NCBI RefSeq assembly: GCF_019396405.1
Contig: NZ_JAHKRL010000550.1
Coordinates: forward strand, 1 to 38,621
DNA from: Nonomuraea rhizosphaerae
Lineage (GTDB): Bacteria; Actinomycetota; Actinomycetes; Streptosporangiales; Streptosporangiaceae
Length of the DNA: 38,621 bases
Direction of reading: 5' to 3'
Shown: positions 1 to 8,169 of the stretch, piece after piece
Layout of the letters: every line of letters begins with the position of its first letter
Numbering within the stretch: position 1 is the first letter of the stretch
Made by a program: the position numbers and the translations under genes
The notes under the pieces: generated by a model
The model's database searches: none
Told to the model about the DNA's origin: nothing
What the model saw: the letters and a program-made list of their open reading frames with translations, nothing else

Positions 1-544
1 GCGGCGCGGCGGCCCCGCCGTCGAGCTGCTCGACCACGGCGGCCAGCCGCTCGGCCGCCGGTCCGGTGACCGTGCGGGGGCTCTGCGTCTGCAGCACGAA
101 CCCGGTGACGTAGTGGGACAACGTGGTGATCGTCCGCAGCGCGAGCACCGGCGTGAACCCGCGGGCCACCATGGCCGCCAGCTCCTCGTTGAACATCCGC
201 AGCGTGGCCGGGCCGAGCTGCCCCGCCGTGGAGACGATCCGGGCGCCGTCGCGGTGGGCGAGCAGCGAGTCGCGGTACGACCGCGCGCGCCTGGCCAGCC
301 ACTCCTGCCAGGTCTCGCCCTCCTTCGGCGGCCCCATCCCGGCGGCCAGCACCATCGCCTCGGCCATCCCGTCCAGCAGCTCCTGCTTCGTCCGGATGTG
401 CCAGTAGAGGGCGGGTGAGCGGACGCCGAGCTCGGCGGCGAGCCGGCGCACGGTCAGGCCGTCCAGGCCGACCTCGTCCAGCAGCCGCAGGGCGGTCTCG
501 ATCATCGTCTCCCGGGTCACCGGAGCCCGTTTGCTCGCGTCCAT
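1..544 (-). CDS. TetR family transcriptional regulator (C-terminus cut by window edge)
   Basis: A DNA-binding repressor of the TetR family. The N-terminal 60 residues hold a clear helix-turn-helix, with LTVRRLAAELGVRSPALYWH as the recognition part, followed by KQELLDGMAEAM. The rest resembles the TetR_C_1 ligand-binding type that follows drug or metabolite efflux repressors. The ATG at 544 is chosen because it starts MDASKRAPVTRE, just ahead of the first HTH helix. The reading frame is open to base 1, so the stop lies outside. A perfect inverted repeat at 555-569 sits about 10 bp upstream of the start, which suggests autoregulation. The regulated partner gene is not visible here. The family is certain; the ligand is unknown. 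Confidence 0.9.
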   Translation of the reverse strand, partial: MDASKRAPVTRETMIETALRLLDEVGLDGLTVRRLAAELGVRSPALYWHIRTKQELLDGMAEAMVLAAGMGPPKEGETWQEWLARRARSYRDSLLAHRDGARIVSTAGQLGPATLRMFNEELAAMVARGFTPVLALRTITTLSHYVTGFVLQTQSPRTVTGPAAERLAAVVEQLDGGAAAP

Positions 545-554
545 CGAACGACAC

Positions 555-569
555 CTTAGCAGCGCTAAG
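555..569. promoter_or_regulatory. Probable TetR operator
   Basis: CTTAGC-AGC-GCTAAG is a perfect inverted repeat with 6-bp arms and a 3-bp spacer, 10 bp upstream of the tetR-like start. The TTAGC-n3-GCTAA shape is common for actinobacterial TetR repressors, so autorepression is likely. Confidence 0.65.
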
Positions 570-616
570 TCATCCGAGCCGGGCCTCGATCGTCGCGGCC
601 CGGCTCCCGCGGACGG

Positions 617-1060
617 TCACGACAGGGCGGGCACCTCCCTCAGCAGCCGCGAGCGCCACGGGCACCACACGTTCCCCGGCAGGAACGAGCCGCCCACCTC
701 CGCGAGATGCGCCTGCACGTACGAGGGCGTCGCGTCGCACACCTCGACGGCGTTGGAGAAGAACACGACCGACGCCGGGTCGAGATGGTAGCTCCAGCCC
801 GGGTTGTAGCGGGCGGGGCTCTTGACGATCGTCCCCTTCACGTGGATGCGGTCCGTCTGGAGGCCCTTGATGATGTTCCTCGCCTCGGTGATCCTGGCCG
901 GGTCGGTGAGCATGAAGATCACCCTGCCGGTGTCGGGCGGCACGTCGAACTGGAAGTAGGCCACGGCGGAGGCGCGCGCCGCGACGGCGGGTTGTGTGAC
1001 GGCGAGCATCGCGATCGCTGCGCAGATGCCAGCCAGTGCGGTGGTACGTCGTTTGAACAC
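617..1060 (-). CDS. Small secreted protein, BP74-N-domain-like
   Basis: A 147-residue exported protein. Residues 1-27 form a Sec-type signal peptide (MFKRR basic start, hydrophobic core, cleavage near AVAA). The mature part begins AYFQFDVPPDTGRVIFMLTD and contains IVKSPARYNPGWSYHLDP, two cysteines (in EVCDAT and VWCPW) that could form a disulfide, and a C-terminal WCPWRSRLLREV. From memory this matches small actinobacterial proteins with a domain like the N-terminal domain of Dictyostelium BP74, called calmodulin-binding in some databases; the biochemical role is unknown. The start is a GTG at 1060 with an AAGG-type site upstream. It stands alone between the tetR-like gene and the two-component system. 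Confidence 0.75.
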   Translation of the reverse strand: MFKRRTTALAGICAAIAMLAVTQPAVAARASAVAYFQFDVPPDTGRVIFMLTDPARITEARNIIKGLQTDRIHVKGTIVKSPARYNPGWSYHLDPASVVFFSNAVEVCDATPSYVQAHLAEVGGSFLPGNVWCPWRSRLLREVPALS

Positions 1061-1451
1061 GCCCGCACCTTATGACAATTCATCCGGTGCGGCCGAGGAT
1101 CTCTCAACCGGGGCACAACCTCCGGCAGCGGTGAACACACGACCGGAAAAAGGCGCCCTCCCGCTGCCTCATCACGTCGGCTGCTCCTCGACCTGGAGCT
1201 CCTAAGTAGAAGGATCTCCTTCTCCAGGAAGGAATCTCCCACCCCGAGGTAGAAGATCTCTCCCCCGGTCACGTTCCAGGAGGTGCGAAGCGGTGCCGTA
1301 CGGCAGCACACCGGAGTTACGTTCCTTACGCACGCCCCCAACGGCTGCGCACGATTGGGGCCGTGCACGCCGCACGGCCGGGCGGTCCATGCCCCCAGGC
1401 AGCACGTCCGACCGTGCGGCGCCCACCGTCCCCACCCATGGGCGGTCCTGG
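1061..1451. other. Non-coding gap upstream of the secreted protein gene
   Basis: No convincing gene was seen. The short open frames here have no supporting SD or recognisable product. The stretch must hold the promoter of the 617-1060 gene and the 3' end of the response-regulator transcript. Its main structure is the repeat and hairpin cluster at 1192-1264. Confidence 0.6.
1192..1264. repeat. Hairpin plus spaced GGATCTCC-like repeats
   Basis: AGAAGGA (1208-1214) and TCCTTCT (1217-1223) form a perfect palindrome with a 2-bp centre, flanked by CCTGG (1192-1196) and CCAGG (1224-1228), which can extend the stem with a bulge. Similar GGATCTCC-type words recur near 1212, 1231 and 1254, and GTAGAAG starts at both 1206 and 1249. 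It lies about 150-200 bp upstream of the secreted protein gene. It could be an operator cluster or a transcript-end structure; which one cannot be decided. Confidence 0.45.
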
Positions 1452-2126
1452 TCAGCGGCGCAGGCCGGCCTGCTGGGCCAGGAGTCCCGCCTGGGTGCGG
1501 TTGGCGCAGTCCAGCTTGGTCAGCATGCGGGACACGTAACTCCTGACGGTGGCCTCGGAGAGGTGCAGGCGGTCGGCGATCTGCGCGTTCGTGAGCCCTT
1601 CGCCGAGACAGGCCAGGAGGTCGGTCTCCCGGCCGGTGAGCCGGCCGACCAGGGCACCGGCCTGCTCCCTGGACTCCCGCTCGTCGGTACGGGCGGCCAG
1701 CAGCCGCCCGGTGGCGACCGGCGACAGGACGGTGTGGCCGCCCGCCGCCACGCGTACCAGCCCGATCAGCTCCCTCGGCGGCGTCGACTTGACGAGGTAA
1801 CCGGCGGCTCCGGCGTTCATGGCGCCCATGACGTGGCGGTCGGCGTCGAAGGTCGTCAACGCGACGACCACCGGCGGATCCGGCAGGGCGCGAATCCGCT
1901 CGATCGCGGTCAGTCCGTCCATGACCGGCATGCGCAGGTCCATCAGGACCAGGTCGGGACGGTGCCTGAGGGTCGCCGCGACGCCCTGCTCGCCGTCGTG
2001 GGCGGTCTCGACCACCTGGATGTCGCCGGCGGTGCCGAGAATGGTGCGCAGGTGCTCGCACACCATGGGCTCGTCGTCGACCACCACGACCCGGATCACC
2101 GGCCCGGACGTCTCCTCATGACTCAT
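1452..2126 (-). CDS. NarL/FixJ-type response regulator
   Basis: A 224-residue two-component response regulator. The receiver domain (about residues 10-125) has the acidic pair D17/D18, the phospho-acceptor D63 in LVLMDLRMP, the conserved threonine in ALTTFD and K113 in GYLVKS. The LuxR-type HTH (about residues 155-220) reads LTGRETDLLACLGEGLTNAQ and continues with IADRLHLSEATVRSYVSRML. The ATG at 2126 lies inside the last codons of the kinase gene, an 11-bp overlap, so the pair is translationally coupled. Target genes are unknown; the divergent secreted carboxylesterase is the nearest candidate. Confidence 0.95.
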   Translation of the reverse strand: MSHEETSGPVIRVVVVDDEPMVCEHLRTILGTAGDIQVVETAHDGEQGVAATLRHRPDLVLMDLRMPVMDGLTAIERIRALPDPPVVVALTTFDADRHVMGAMNAGAAGYLVKSTPPRELIGLVRVAAGGHTVLSPVATGRLLAARTDERESREQAGALVGRLTGRETDLLACLGEGLTNAQIADRLHLSEATVRSYVSRMLTKLDCANRTQAGLLAQQAGLRR

Positions 2127-3420
2127 CGCGCGAATCCTCCCGAGCGGACGGGCGTCCCGGATCCTCCGGAGCGGGAGGGTCGGCGGGATGCTCCTGAGCG
2201 GACAGGTCGGCGGGGAGGTCCGCGTGGACCTCGAAGCCGCCCTCGGAGGTCCGGCCTGCGGTCAGCGTGCCTCCCATCAGCGTGACGCGCCGCCGCAGCC
2301 CGCGCAGGCCGCTCCCGGACCCGGCCGCCGCCAGCGTCGCGGGCACCCCGGTGACGGCCTGGCCGGAGGGGGCCGGGTTGCGCACGGTCACCTCCAGGCG
2401 GGTCCGGCCGTGCCGCACCCGTACCTCGACCGGAGCCCCCGGCGCGTGCTTGGCGGCGTTGGTGAGCGTCTCCCGGACGATCTGCCGGACGGTCAGCTCG
2501 ACCAGCGGCGAGGTCACCCCCTGACCCTCCCGTACGAGCGTCGCCGCCACCCCGGCCGCCCGCGAGGCCGCCACCAGCTCCGGAACCTCCGGCACCACGT
2601 CGTGCAGGGCCTCCCTGCGGGGCGCGCGCAGGACGCTCACCAGGTCGCGCAGCTCGTCCAGTGCCTGGCAGCCGATGCCGCGCACCTGTTCGGCCGCCTT
2701 GCGGGTGGCCTCCTCGGACGCCGTCACCTCCAGCGCCCCGGCCTGCAGCACCATCAGGTTCACCCGGTGGGTGACCAGGTCGTGCATCTCCTCGGCCAGC
2801 CGCACCCGCTCCTGCTGCCGCGCCTGCTCGGCGTACAGCAGACGTTCGGCCTCGGCCCGTTCGGCCCGTTCGGTCAGCGCGCGCAGGAGCCGCCGCCGGG
2901 CGCCCAGATAGAGCCCGAGCAGCGCCGGGACGGCAGTGTGGAGCACGGCGTTGGCGGCGATGCCCTGGTCAGGGGCCCACGGCCGGGCGGCGACCAGCGT
3001 CAGCACGGCCACCAGGGCCCACACCGGCCGCCGCCGGCCGCTCGGGGCGTCCGACAGAGCCATGGCGTGGATCGCGACGGTCATCGCGCTCGGCGTCCAC
3101 AGCTCGGCGGAGAGCTGCAGCTCGATGAGCGCGTCCGGCGCGGACAGCATCACCAGCCTGCCCGCGATCGCCACCGCCGCCATCACCGCCGCCACGGCGA
3201 CCGGGGCGCGCCGGCGCAGCACCATGACCGGGCTCGCGGCGATCTGCGGCACCGCCACCGCCCACAGCAGATGAGCGGGCAAGGACGGCCCCCAGGCGCG
3301 CACGAGCACGGCCGCCAGCCCGGCGGTCAGCACCGCGCTCGCCACCAGGACGCCGACCACCACCGCGTCGGCCGCCGCCTCCGTCCTGGACGACCGCTGC
3401 CTGCCTGTCACGAATGTCAC
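2116..3420 (-). CDS. Membrane sensor histidine kinase (HisKA_3 type)
   Basis: A 434-residue kinase partnering the NarL-type regulator just downstream. Residues 15-180 contain several hydrophobic membrane segments, so sensing is probably in or near the membrane. The dimerisation/phospho-acceptor motif is LAEEMHDLVTHRV with H213. The ATPase domain has the N-box RETLTNAAKHAPG (around N321) and the G-box GSGSGLRGLRRRV (around 378-390). The C-terminal 40 residues are a Pro/Glu/Asp-rich tail. The start is GTG at 3420 (MTFVTGRQ). It is divergently arranged with the carboxylesterase gene and shares a 144-bp intergenic region carrying a 46-bp imperfect palindrome. The stimulus is unknown. Confidence 0.95.
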   Translation of the reverse strand: MTFVTGRQRSSRTEAAADAVVVGVLVASAVLTAGLAAVLVRAWGPSLPAHLLWAVAVPQIAASPVMVLRRRAPVAVAAVMAAVAIAGRLVMLSAPDALIELQLSAELWTPSAMTVAIHAMALSDAPSGRRRPVWALVAVLTLVAARPWAPDQGIAANAVLHTAVPALLGLYLGARRRLLRALTERAERAEAERLLYAEQARQQERVRLAEEMHDLVTHRVNLMVLQAGALEVTASEEATRKAAEQVRGIGCQALDELRDLVSVLRAPRREALHDVVPEVPELVAASRAAGVAATLVREGQGVTSPLVELTVRQIVRETLTNAAKHAPGAPVEVRVRHGRTRLEVTVRNPAPSGQAVTGVPATLAAAGSGSGLRGLRRRVTLMGGTLTAGRTSEGGFEVHADLPADLSAQEHPADPPAPEDPGRPSAREDSRDES

Positions 3421-3503
3421 GTTATGGCAGGACGGCCGCTCCGGACACCGACGAATGTTGCGGATCCCGCGCCTGTTCGCCCACGTTGTACGGTGTCGCG
3501 GCC

Positions 3504-3549
3504 CCGTGACCGCTCGGTTGACTGCCGGTACTCGACCGATCGATCACGG
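3504..3549. promoter_or_regulatory. 46-bp imperfect palindrome in the divergent promoter region
   Basis: The two 23-bp halves, centred between 3526 and 3527, match at 18 of 23 positions. The outer arms are CCGTGACCG and CGATCACGG; the inner arms are CTCGGTTGA and TCGACCGAT. It ends 15 bp before the carboxylesterase ATG. It could bind a regulator dimer or tetramer, or form an mRNA stem at the ribosome entry region. Confidence 0.55.
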
Positions 3550-3564
3550 GATGAGGCAGCGAAC

Positions 3565-5175
3565 ATGAGCTCACGACAACGATGCGCGAGAGCCTTCGCG
3601 GCGTTCCTGGCAGCGGCCCTCGCGACGGTGTCCACCGGCGCCGCCACGGCCTGCGCCGCGAGCGGACGAACTCCCGCCGTGGCCACCACCGGCGGCGCTA
3701 CGGTACGCACCGACGCCGGGTCGATCCGCGGCCGGATCACCGGCGACCAGCGACTGTTTCGCGGAATCCCCTACGCCGCGCCGCCGGTGGGCGCCCTGCG
3801 GTGGGCGTCCCCCGAGCCGGTTCACCCCTGGACGGGCACCCGGCAGGCGACCGAGGCGGCGCCGCGATGCGCGCAGAACGCCGAGCAGGGAGCCGCGAGC
3901 GACGCCGAGGACTGCCTGTACCTCAACGTCACGACCCCCGCCCGGACGGACGCCCGCCACCCGCTCCCCGTCCTGGTCTGGGTGCACGGCGGAGGGTTCT
4001 TCGGAGGCGCCGGCAGCGACTACGACGCCCGCCGCCTGGCCGTGCGGGGCCGGGCGATCGTGGTGACCGTCAACTACCGGCTGGGCGTCTTCGGCTTCTT
4101 CGCCCATCCGGCGCTCGGCCGCGACGGCGGCGACTTCGGGCTGGAGGACCAGATGGCGGCGCTGCGCTGGACGCGCCGCAACGCCGCGGCCTTCGGCGGC
4201 GACCCGCGCAACGTCACGCTGTCCGGCCAGTCCGCCGGCGCGTTCAGCACCTGCGCCCTGCTCACCGCTCCCGCCGCGAAGGGCCTGTTCGACAAGGCGA
4301 TCGTGCAGAGCGGCTCCTGCTCCGTCAACTACCCGAAGAACGGCCTGGCCCCCGGCCTGCCGCCCTACACGCCGCTCATGCCGCGCGAGTTCGCGGAGAC
4401 CTTCGGCAAGCAGTCGGCCGCCGCGCTCGGCTGCGCCACGGCCGCCGACGTCCTGGCCTGCCTGCGGAAGACGCCGGTGAACAAGCTGCTGCCGATGACG
4501 CAGCGGTTCGCCTTCCCCGCGTACGGCACCAAGGTGCTGCCGCGCAGGCCGGCCGACGTGCTGAGCGGCGGCGACGCCCGCCCCGTTCCGATGATCGTCG
4601 GTCACAACCGGGACGAGATGCGGCTGTACGTGTCCGCCGCCCAGGCTCAGCAGCCCATCGACGCGGCCCGCTACCGCGAACTGCTCCAGGACACCTTCGG
4701 CGCGGACGCGACCCGCGCCGAACGCGCCTACCCCGCCTCCGATGCTGTCGCTCCCGCTCTGGCCTGGGCGAACGTCCTCACCGACCGTGGCTGGGCCTGC
4801 CCCACCCGGGACGACGAACGAACCCTGGCCCGCCGCGCGCCCGTCTACGCCTACGAGTTCGCCGACCGGGACGCCCCGTCGGTCACGCCGCCCACCGAAG
4901 GCTTCCCGATGGGCGCCGCGCACGGCTCCGAACTGCCCTACCTCTGGACGCCCGGCCGCTTCACCGCCGCCCAGCAGAAGCTGTCCGACGACATGATCCG
5001 CTACTGGACCGCTTTCGCCCGGACCGGCGACCCCAACCAGAAGGGCCTGCCCGCGTGGCCGCGCTTCGACGGCCGGAACGGCCGCACCCAGTCACTGGCA
5101 CCCGGCCCGCACGGCATCCGTAGCGTCGACCTGACCTCCGCCCGCCACTGCGACCTGTGGGCCAAGACCTCCTGA
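3565..5175 (+). CDS. Secreted type-B carboxylesterase
   Basis: A 536-residue alpha/beta-hydrolase of the carboxylesterase/para-nitrobenzyl esterase family, predicted to be exported: residues 1-32 are a signal peptide ending near ATACAAS. The oxyanion-hole motif HGGGF lies at 141-145. The nucleophile elbow is GQSAG (221-225, Ser223), where the family usually has GESAG. The acidic residue is probably the Glu in GHNRDEM, and the catalytic His is in GAAHGSELPYLW. EDCLYLNV is the second family signature. The reading frame is open far upstream, but the ATG at 3565 is chosen because it gives the signal peptide and follows GAGG. Substrate unknown; ester hydrolysis outside the cell is the inference. 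It could be controlled by the divergent two-component system. Confidence 0.92.
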   Translation: MSSRQRCARAFAAFLAAALATVSTGAATACAASGRTPAVATTGGATVRTDAGSIRGRITGDQRLFRGIPYAAPPVGALRWASPEPVHPWTGTRQATEAAPRCAQNAEQGAASDAEDCLYLNVTTPARTDARHPLPVLVWVHGGGFFGGAGSDYDARRLAVRGRAIVVTVNYRLGVFGFFAHPALGRDGGDFGLEDQMAALRWTRRNAAAFGGDPRNVTLSGQSAGAFSTCALLTAPAAKGLFDKAIVQSGSCSVNYPKNGLAPGLPPYTPLMPREFAETFGKQSAAALGCATAADVLACLRKTPVNKLLPMTQRFAFPAYGTKVLPRRPADVLSGGDARPVPMIVGHNRDEMRLYVSAAQAQQPIDAARYRELLQDTFGADATRAERAYPASDAVAPALAWANVLTDRGWACPTRDDERTLARRAPVYAYEFADRDAPSVTPPTEGFPMGAAHGSELPYLWTPGRFTAAQQKLSDDMIRYWTAFARTGDPNQKGLPAWPRFDGRNGRTQSLAPGPHGIRSVDLTSARHCDLWAKTS

Positions 5176-5370
5176 TCCGACCGGCCCGTCAAGGCGGCCC
5201 CAGATGAGCCGTCGAGGCGATCTCCACGACGGACAGATCGTCCAGGGTCGTGATCGCACAAGACGGCACCCCCCGATCCGGCATCCCCGATCACCGCGAC
5301 CGCCCTGCCACTCGATATCCGGGTAGCCGATCACAACGGCACCAGAGAGGAACCACTACGGTGACCGCCC

Positions 5371-6225
5371 ATGAGAATCGTCATCGTCGGCGGCAGCGGC
5401 TTCCTCGGCAGCGAACTCGTCCGCCTGTCCACCGCGGCCGGCCACACGGTGGCCGCCACCTACCTGACCCGGCCAGGCCCGATGACGAACGTCGGCTGGC
5501 TGCCCCTCGACGTCCGCGACCGCGCGGCCGTGACCGACCGGATCAGCGCGTTCGGTCCGGACGCGGTGATCAACGCGGCCTACCGCCAGTCGGACTGGAC
5601 GACAACGGCTGCGGGCGCCGCCCACGTGGCCCTCGCGACCGCCGCGAACGGAGGGCGTTTGGTGCACGTGTCCAGCGACGCCGTCTTCTCCGGCGACGCG
5701 CTCACCTATCCCGAGGACGCCGTCCCCGATCCGATCACTCCTTACGGAGCGGCGAAGGCAGCCGCCGAAGTAGCCGTGCGGGCGATCGCCCCGACCGCGG
5801 CCATCGTACGGACGTCATTGATCATCGGTGACGGCGGCTCCTCCCACGAGGCCCTCGTGCACTCGCTGGCCACCGACCGCGGAAAGGGCGTGCTGTTCAC
5901 CGACGAGATCCGCTGCCCCGTGCACGTCAGCGATCTCGCCGCGGCGCTCCTGGAACTCGCGGCCTCCGAGCAGCCGGGGATCCACCACGTCGCCGGGCCG
6001 GAGCCGATGAGCCGGTACGAGCTGGGGCGCCTCATCGCGTCGCGCGACGGCCTCGACCCGGCCCGCCTGCCGTCCGGCCGTCGCGCCGGCTCGGGCCTGC
6101 GGGGGCCGGTGGACGTGCGCTTGGACTGCGGGAACACCCAGAAGCGTCTGCGGACCAGGCTGCGCGGGGCGCGAGAGTTCGTGAGCCGGCGCGCTGTGCG
6201 ACTCCACGAGACGGAAGGTCCCTGA
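5371..6225 (+). CDS. RmlD-like SDR / NAD(P)-dependent sugar reductase
   Basis: A 284-residue extended short-chain dehydrogenase similar to dTDP-4-dehydrorhamnose reductases. The Rossmann nucleotide-binding motif GGSGFLGS is at residues 7-14, VHVSSDAVFSG carries the catalytic Ser region, and the YxxxK pair is Y125 and K129 in YGAAK. The C-terminal part (about 165-270) matches the RmlD substrate-binding half, with HHVAGPEPMSRYELG. No other deoxysugar genes lie near, so a role in rhamnose synthesis is doubtful and it may reduce another NDP-sugar or small ketone. The start is the ATG at 5371. It stands alone, about 195 bp after the carboxylesterase gene. Confidence 0.85.
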   Translation: MRIVIVGGSGFLGSELVRLSTAAGHTVAATYLTRPGPMTNVGWLPLDVRDRAAVTDRISAFGPDAVINAAYRQSDWTTTAAGAAHVALATAANGGRLVHVSSDAVFSGDALTYPEDAVPDPITPYGAAKAAAEVAVRAIAPTAAIVRTSLIIGDGGSSHEALVHSLATDRGKGVLFTDEIRCPVHVSDLAAALLELAASEQPGIHHVAGPEPMSRYELGRLIASRDGLDPARLPSGRRAGSGLRGPVDVRLDCGNTQKRLRTRLRGAREFVSRRAVRLHETEGP

Positions 6226-6333
6226 CGAGAGCCGGGGCCCCGATCTCCGGTGTGCCCTGGACGCGCAGGCTCGGGCCCGTGCAGCGGTAGCGTCAGGCGG
6301 CCGGTTTATGATCGTACGCCGGGGGTCGACACG

Positions 6334-8157
6334 ATGTTGCGGGCGTTCTTCAGGACCGAGGCGGGCAGCACCAGCGCACTGCTGGCCGCGACCCTCCTGG
6401 CCCTGATCTGGGCCAACTCCCCCTGGCCGGACACGTACGAGTCGTTCTGGCACACCAACATGGGCCTGAGCTTCGGCACCGCCGAGTTCGAGCTGGACCT
6501 GCGCCACTGGGTCAACGACGGCCTGATGACCGTTTTCTTCTTCATCATCGGCCTGGAGGTCTCGTACGAGGCCAGGCTCGGCCAGCTCAGGGACAGGCGG
6601 CTGATCGCCGTCCCGGCGGTGGCGGCGCTGGGCGGGATGCTGGTGCCGGCGGCCGTCTACCTGGTGTTCAACGCGGGCGGTCCCGGGGCGGGCGGCTGGG
6701 GGGTGCCGATCGCGACGGACACTGCGTTCGTGCTCGGCATGCTGGCCATCGTCGGCGCGAGGTGCCCGGAGCCGTTGCGGGTGTTCCTGCTGACGCTGGC
6801 CATCGTGGACGACATCCTGGCGATCATCATCATCGCCGTCTTCTACACCGAGCGCCTGGACCTGGTCGCGCTGGTGACGGCCGCGGTGCTGCTGGTGGCG
6901 ATCGTGACGTTGCGGTGGCTGAGGATCTGGCGGGCGCCCGCGTACATCGTGCTGGGGTTCGCGTTGTGGGTGGCCACGCTGGAGAGCGGCGTGCATCCGA
7001 CGCTGGTGGGCATCGCGCTGGGGATCCTGGTGTTCGTGTACGCGCCCAGCGACCAGAAGCTGCTGCGGGCCGACGAGGCGGTGCACGAGTTCACCAACGA
7101 CCCGAACCCGCGCGCGGCCCGGGAGGCGGCGCGCACGCTGCGGATGGCCGTCTCGGTGAACGAGCGGCTGCAGCTGCGCCTGCATCCGTGGAGCAGTTAC
7201 GTGATCGTGCCGGTGTTCGCGCTGGCCAACGCGGGGGTGCGGCTCGACGGTGAGACGTTGCGGGCGGCGGTGACCTCGCCCGTCGCGATCGGGGTGGCGG
7301 CGGGGCTGCTGCTGGGGAAGTTCGCCGGGATCTGGCTGGGCACGTGGCTGCCGCTGCGGTTCGGGTGGGGGATCCTGCCCGGGAACCTGGTGTGGGGGCA
7401 GTTGCTGGGCGGGGCGGCGGTGTCGGGCATCGGGTTCACGGTGGCGCTGTTCATCGTGGACCTGGCGTTCGACGACCAGGCGGTGCAGAGCCAGGCGAAG
7501 ATCGGCATCCTGGCCGGGAGCCTGCTGTCGGCGCTGATGGGCTGGCTGGTGTTCCGGATGGCGTGGGACCGGGGCGGGGTGTGCGCGCCGCCCGACGCCG
7601 AGCCGCAGGAGGAGCTGCCCGAGCTGCTGTCGGTCCCGGTCGGGCCGGACGACCACGTACGGGGGCCGGCCAAGGCCGCGGTCACGATCGTCGAGTACGG
7701 CGACTTCGAATGCCCCTACTGCGGACGTCTCCACCCGATCCTGGAGGAGCTGCTGCGCAAGCGGAAGGACGTGCGGCTGGTGTTCCGGCACTTCCCGCTG
7801 ACCACGCTGCATCCGCGAGCGATGCCCGCCGCGCTGGTCTCCGAGGCGGCGGCGGAGGCGGGCAGGTTCTGGGAGATGCACGACCTGCTGTACGAGAACC
7901 AGCGTTTCCTGACCGACGAGGACCTGGCGCGTCACGCGGCCGCACTGGATGTGGAGCCGTGGGCCGACGTGCCGAGGCGGCTGGAACGGGTCGCGCGCGA
8001 CCAGGAGTCGGGACGGGCGAGCGGCGTGCGGGGAACGCCTACGCTGTTCCTCAACGGTGTCCGCTACCACGGGGGCATGGACCTCGGATCGATCACCAGA
8101 GCGGTGGAAAGCCTCCGCGAATCCACGTACGGTGATCATCCTAAGAGCACGGAGTGA
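6334..8157 (+). CDS. nhaA: NhaA Na+/H+ antiporter fused to a DsbA-like thioredoxin domain
   Basis: A 607-residue fusion protein. Residues 1-405 are NhaA: multiple membrane helices, D129 in PIATDTAFVLGM and the ion-binding pair D159/D160 in LAIVDDILA, which correspond to the essential aspartates of E. coli NhaA (D133, D163, D164). After a short acidic linker, residues 440-600 are a DsbA-type thioredoxin fold with active site C460-P-Y-C463 (EYGDFECPYCGRLHP) and the cis-proline in RGTPTLFLNG. Such fusions are known in actinobacteria. A TATGAT -10-like box lies at 6307-6312. The ATG at 6334 has a G-rich SD eight bases upstream; an upstream in-frame start would add residues unlike NhaA. Na+/H+ exchange at the membrane is well supported; the partner of the redox domain is not known. 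Confidence 0.95.
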   Translation: MLRAFFRTEAGSTSALLAATLLALIWANSPWPDTYESFWHTNMGLSFGTAEFELDLRHWVNDGLMTVFFFIIGLEVSYEARLGQLRDRRLIAVPAVAALGGMLVPAAVYLVFNAGGPGAGGWGVPIATDTAFVLGMLAIVGARCPEPLRVFLLTLAIVDDILAIIIIAVFYTERLDLVALVTAAVLLVAIVTLRWLRIWRAPAYIVLGFALWVATLESGVHPTLVGIALGILVFVYAPSDQKLLRADEAVHEFTNDPNPRAAREAARTLRMAVSVNERLQLRLHPWSSYVIVPVFALANAGVRLDGETLRAAVTSPVAIGVAAGLLLGKFAGIWLGTWLPLRFGWGILPGNLVWGQLLGGAAVSGIGFTVALFIVDLAFDDQAVQSQAKIGILAGSLLSALMGWLVFRMAWDRGGVCAPPDAEPQEELPELLSVPVGPDDHVRGPAKAAVTIVEYGDFECPYCGRLHPILEELLRKRKDVRLVFRHFPLTTLHPRAMPAALVSEAAAEAGRFWEMHDLLYENQRFLTDEDLARHAAALDVEPWADVPRRLERVARDQESGRASGVRGTPTLFLNGVRYHGGMDLGSITRAVESLRESTYGDHPKSTE

Positions 8158-8169
8158 ACCGAGGGAAAC

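Noticed and set aside
1202-1435. 77-codon frame after the response regulator
   Set aside because: No SD, no homology recalled, and it runs through the palindrome cluster.
2188-3564. Long N-terminal extension of the carboxylesterase frame
   Set aside because: The upstream part is antisense to the histidine kinase; the ATG at 3565 gives a signal peptide and a proper protein.
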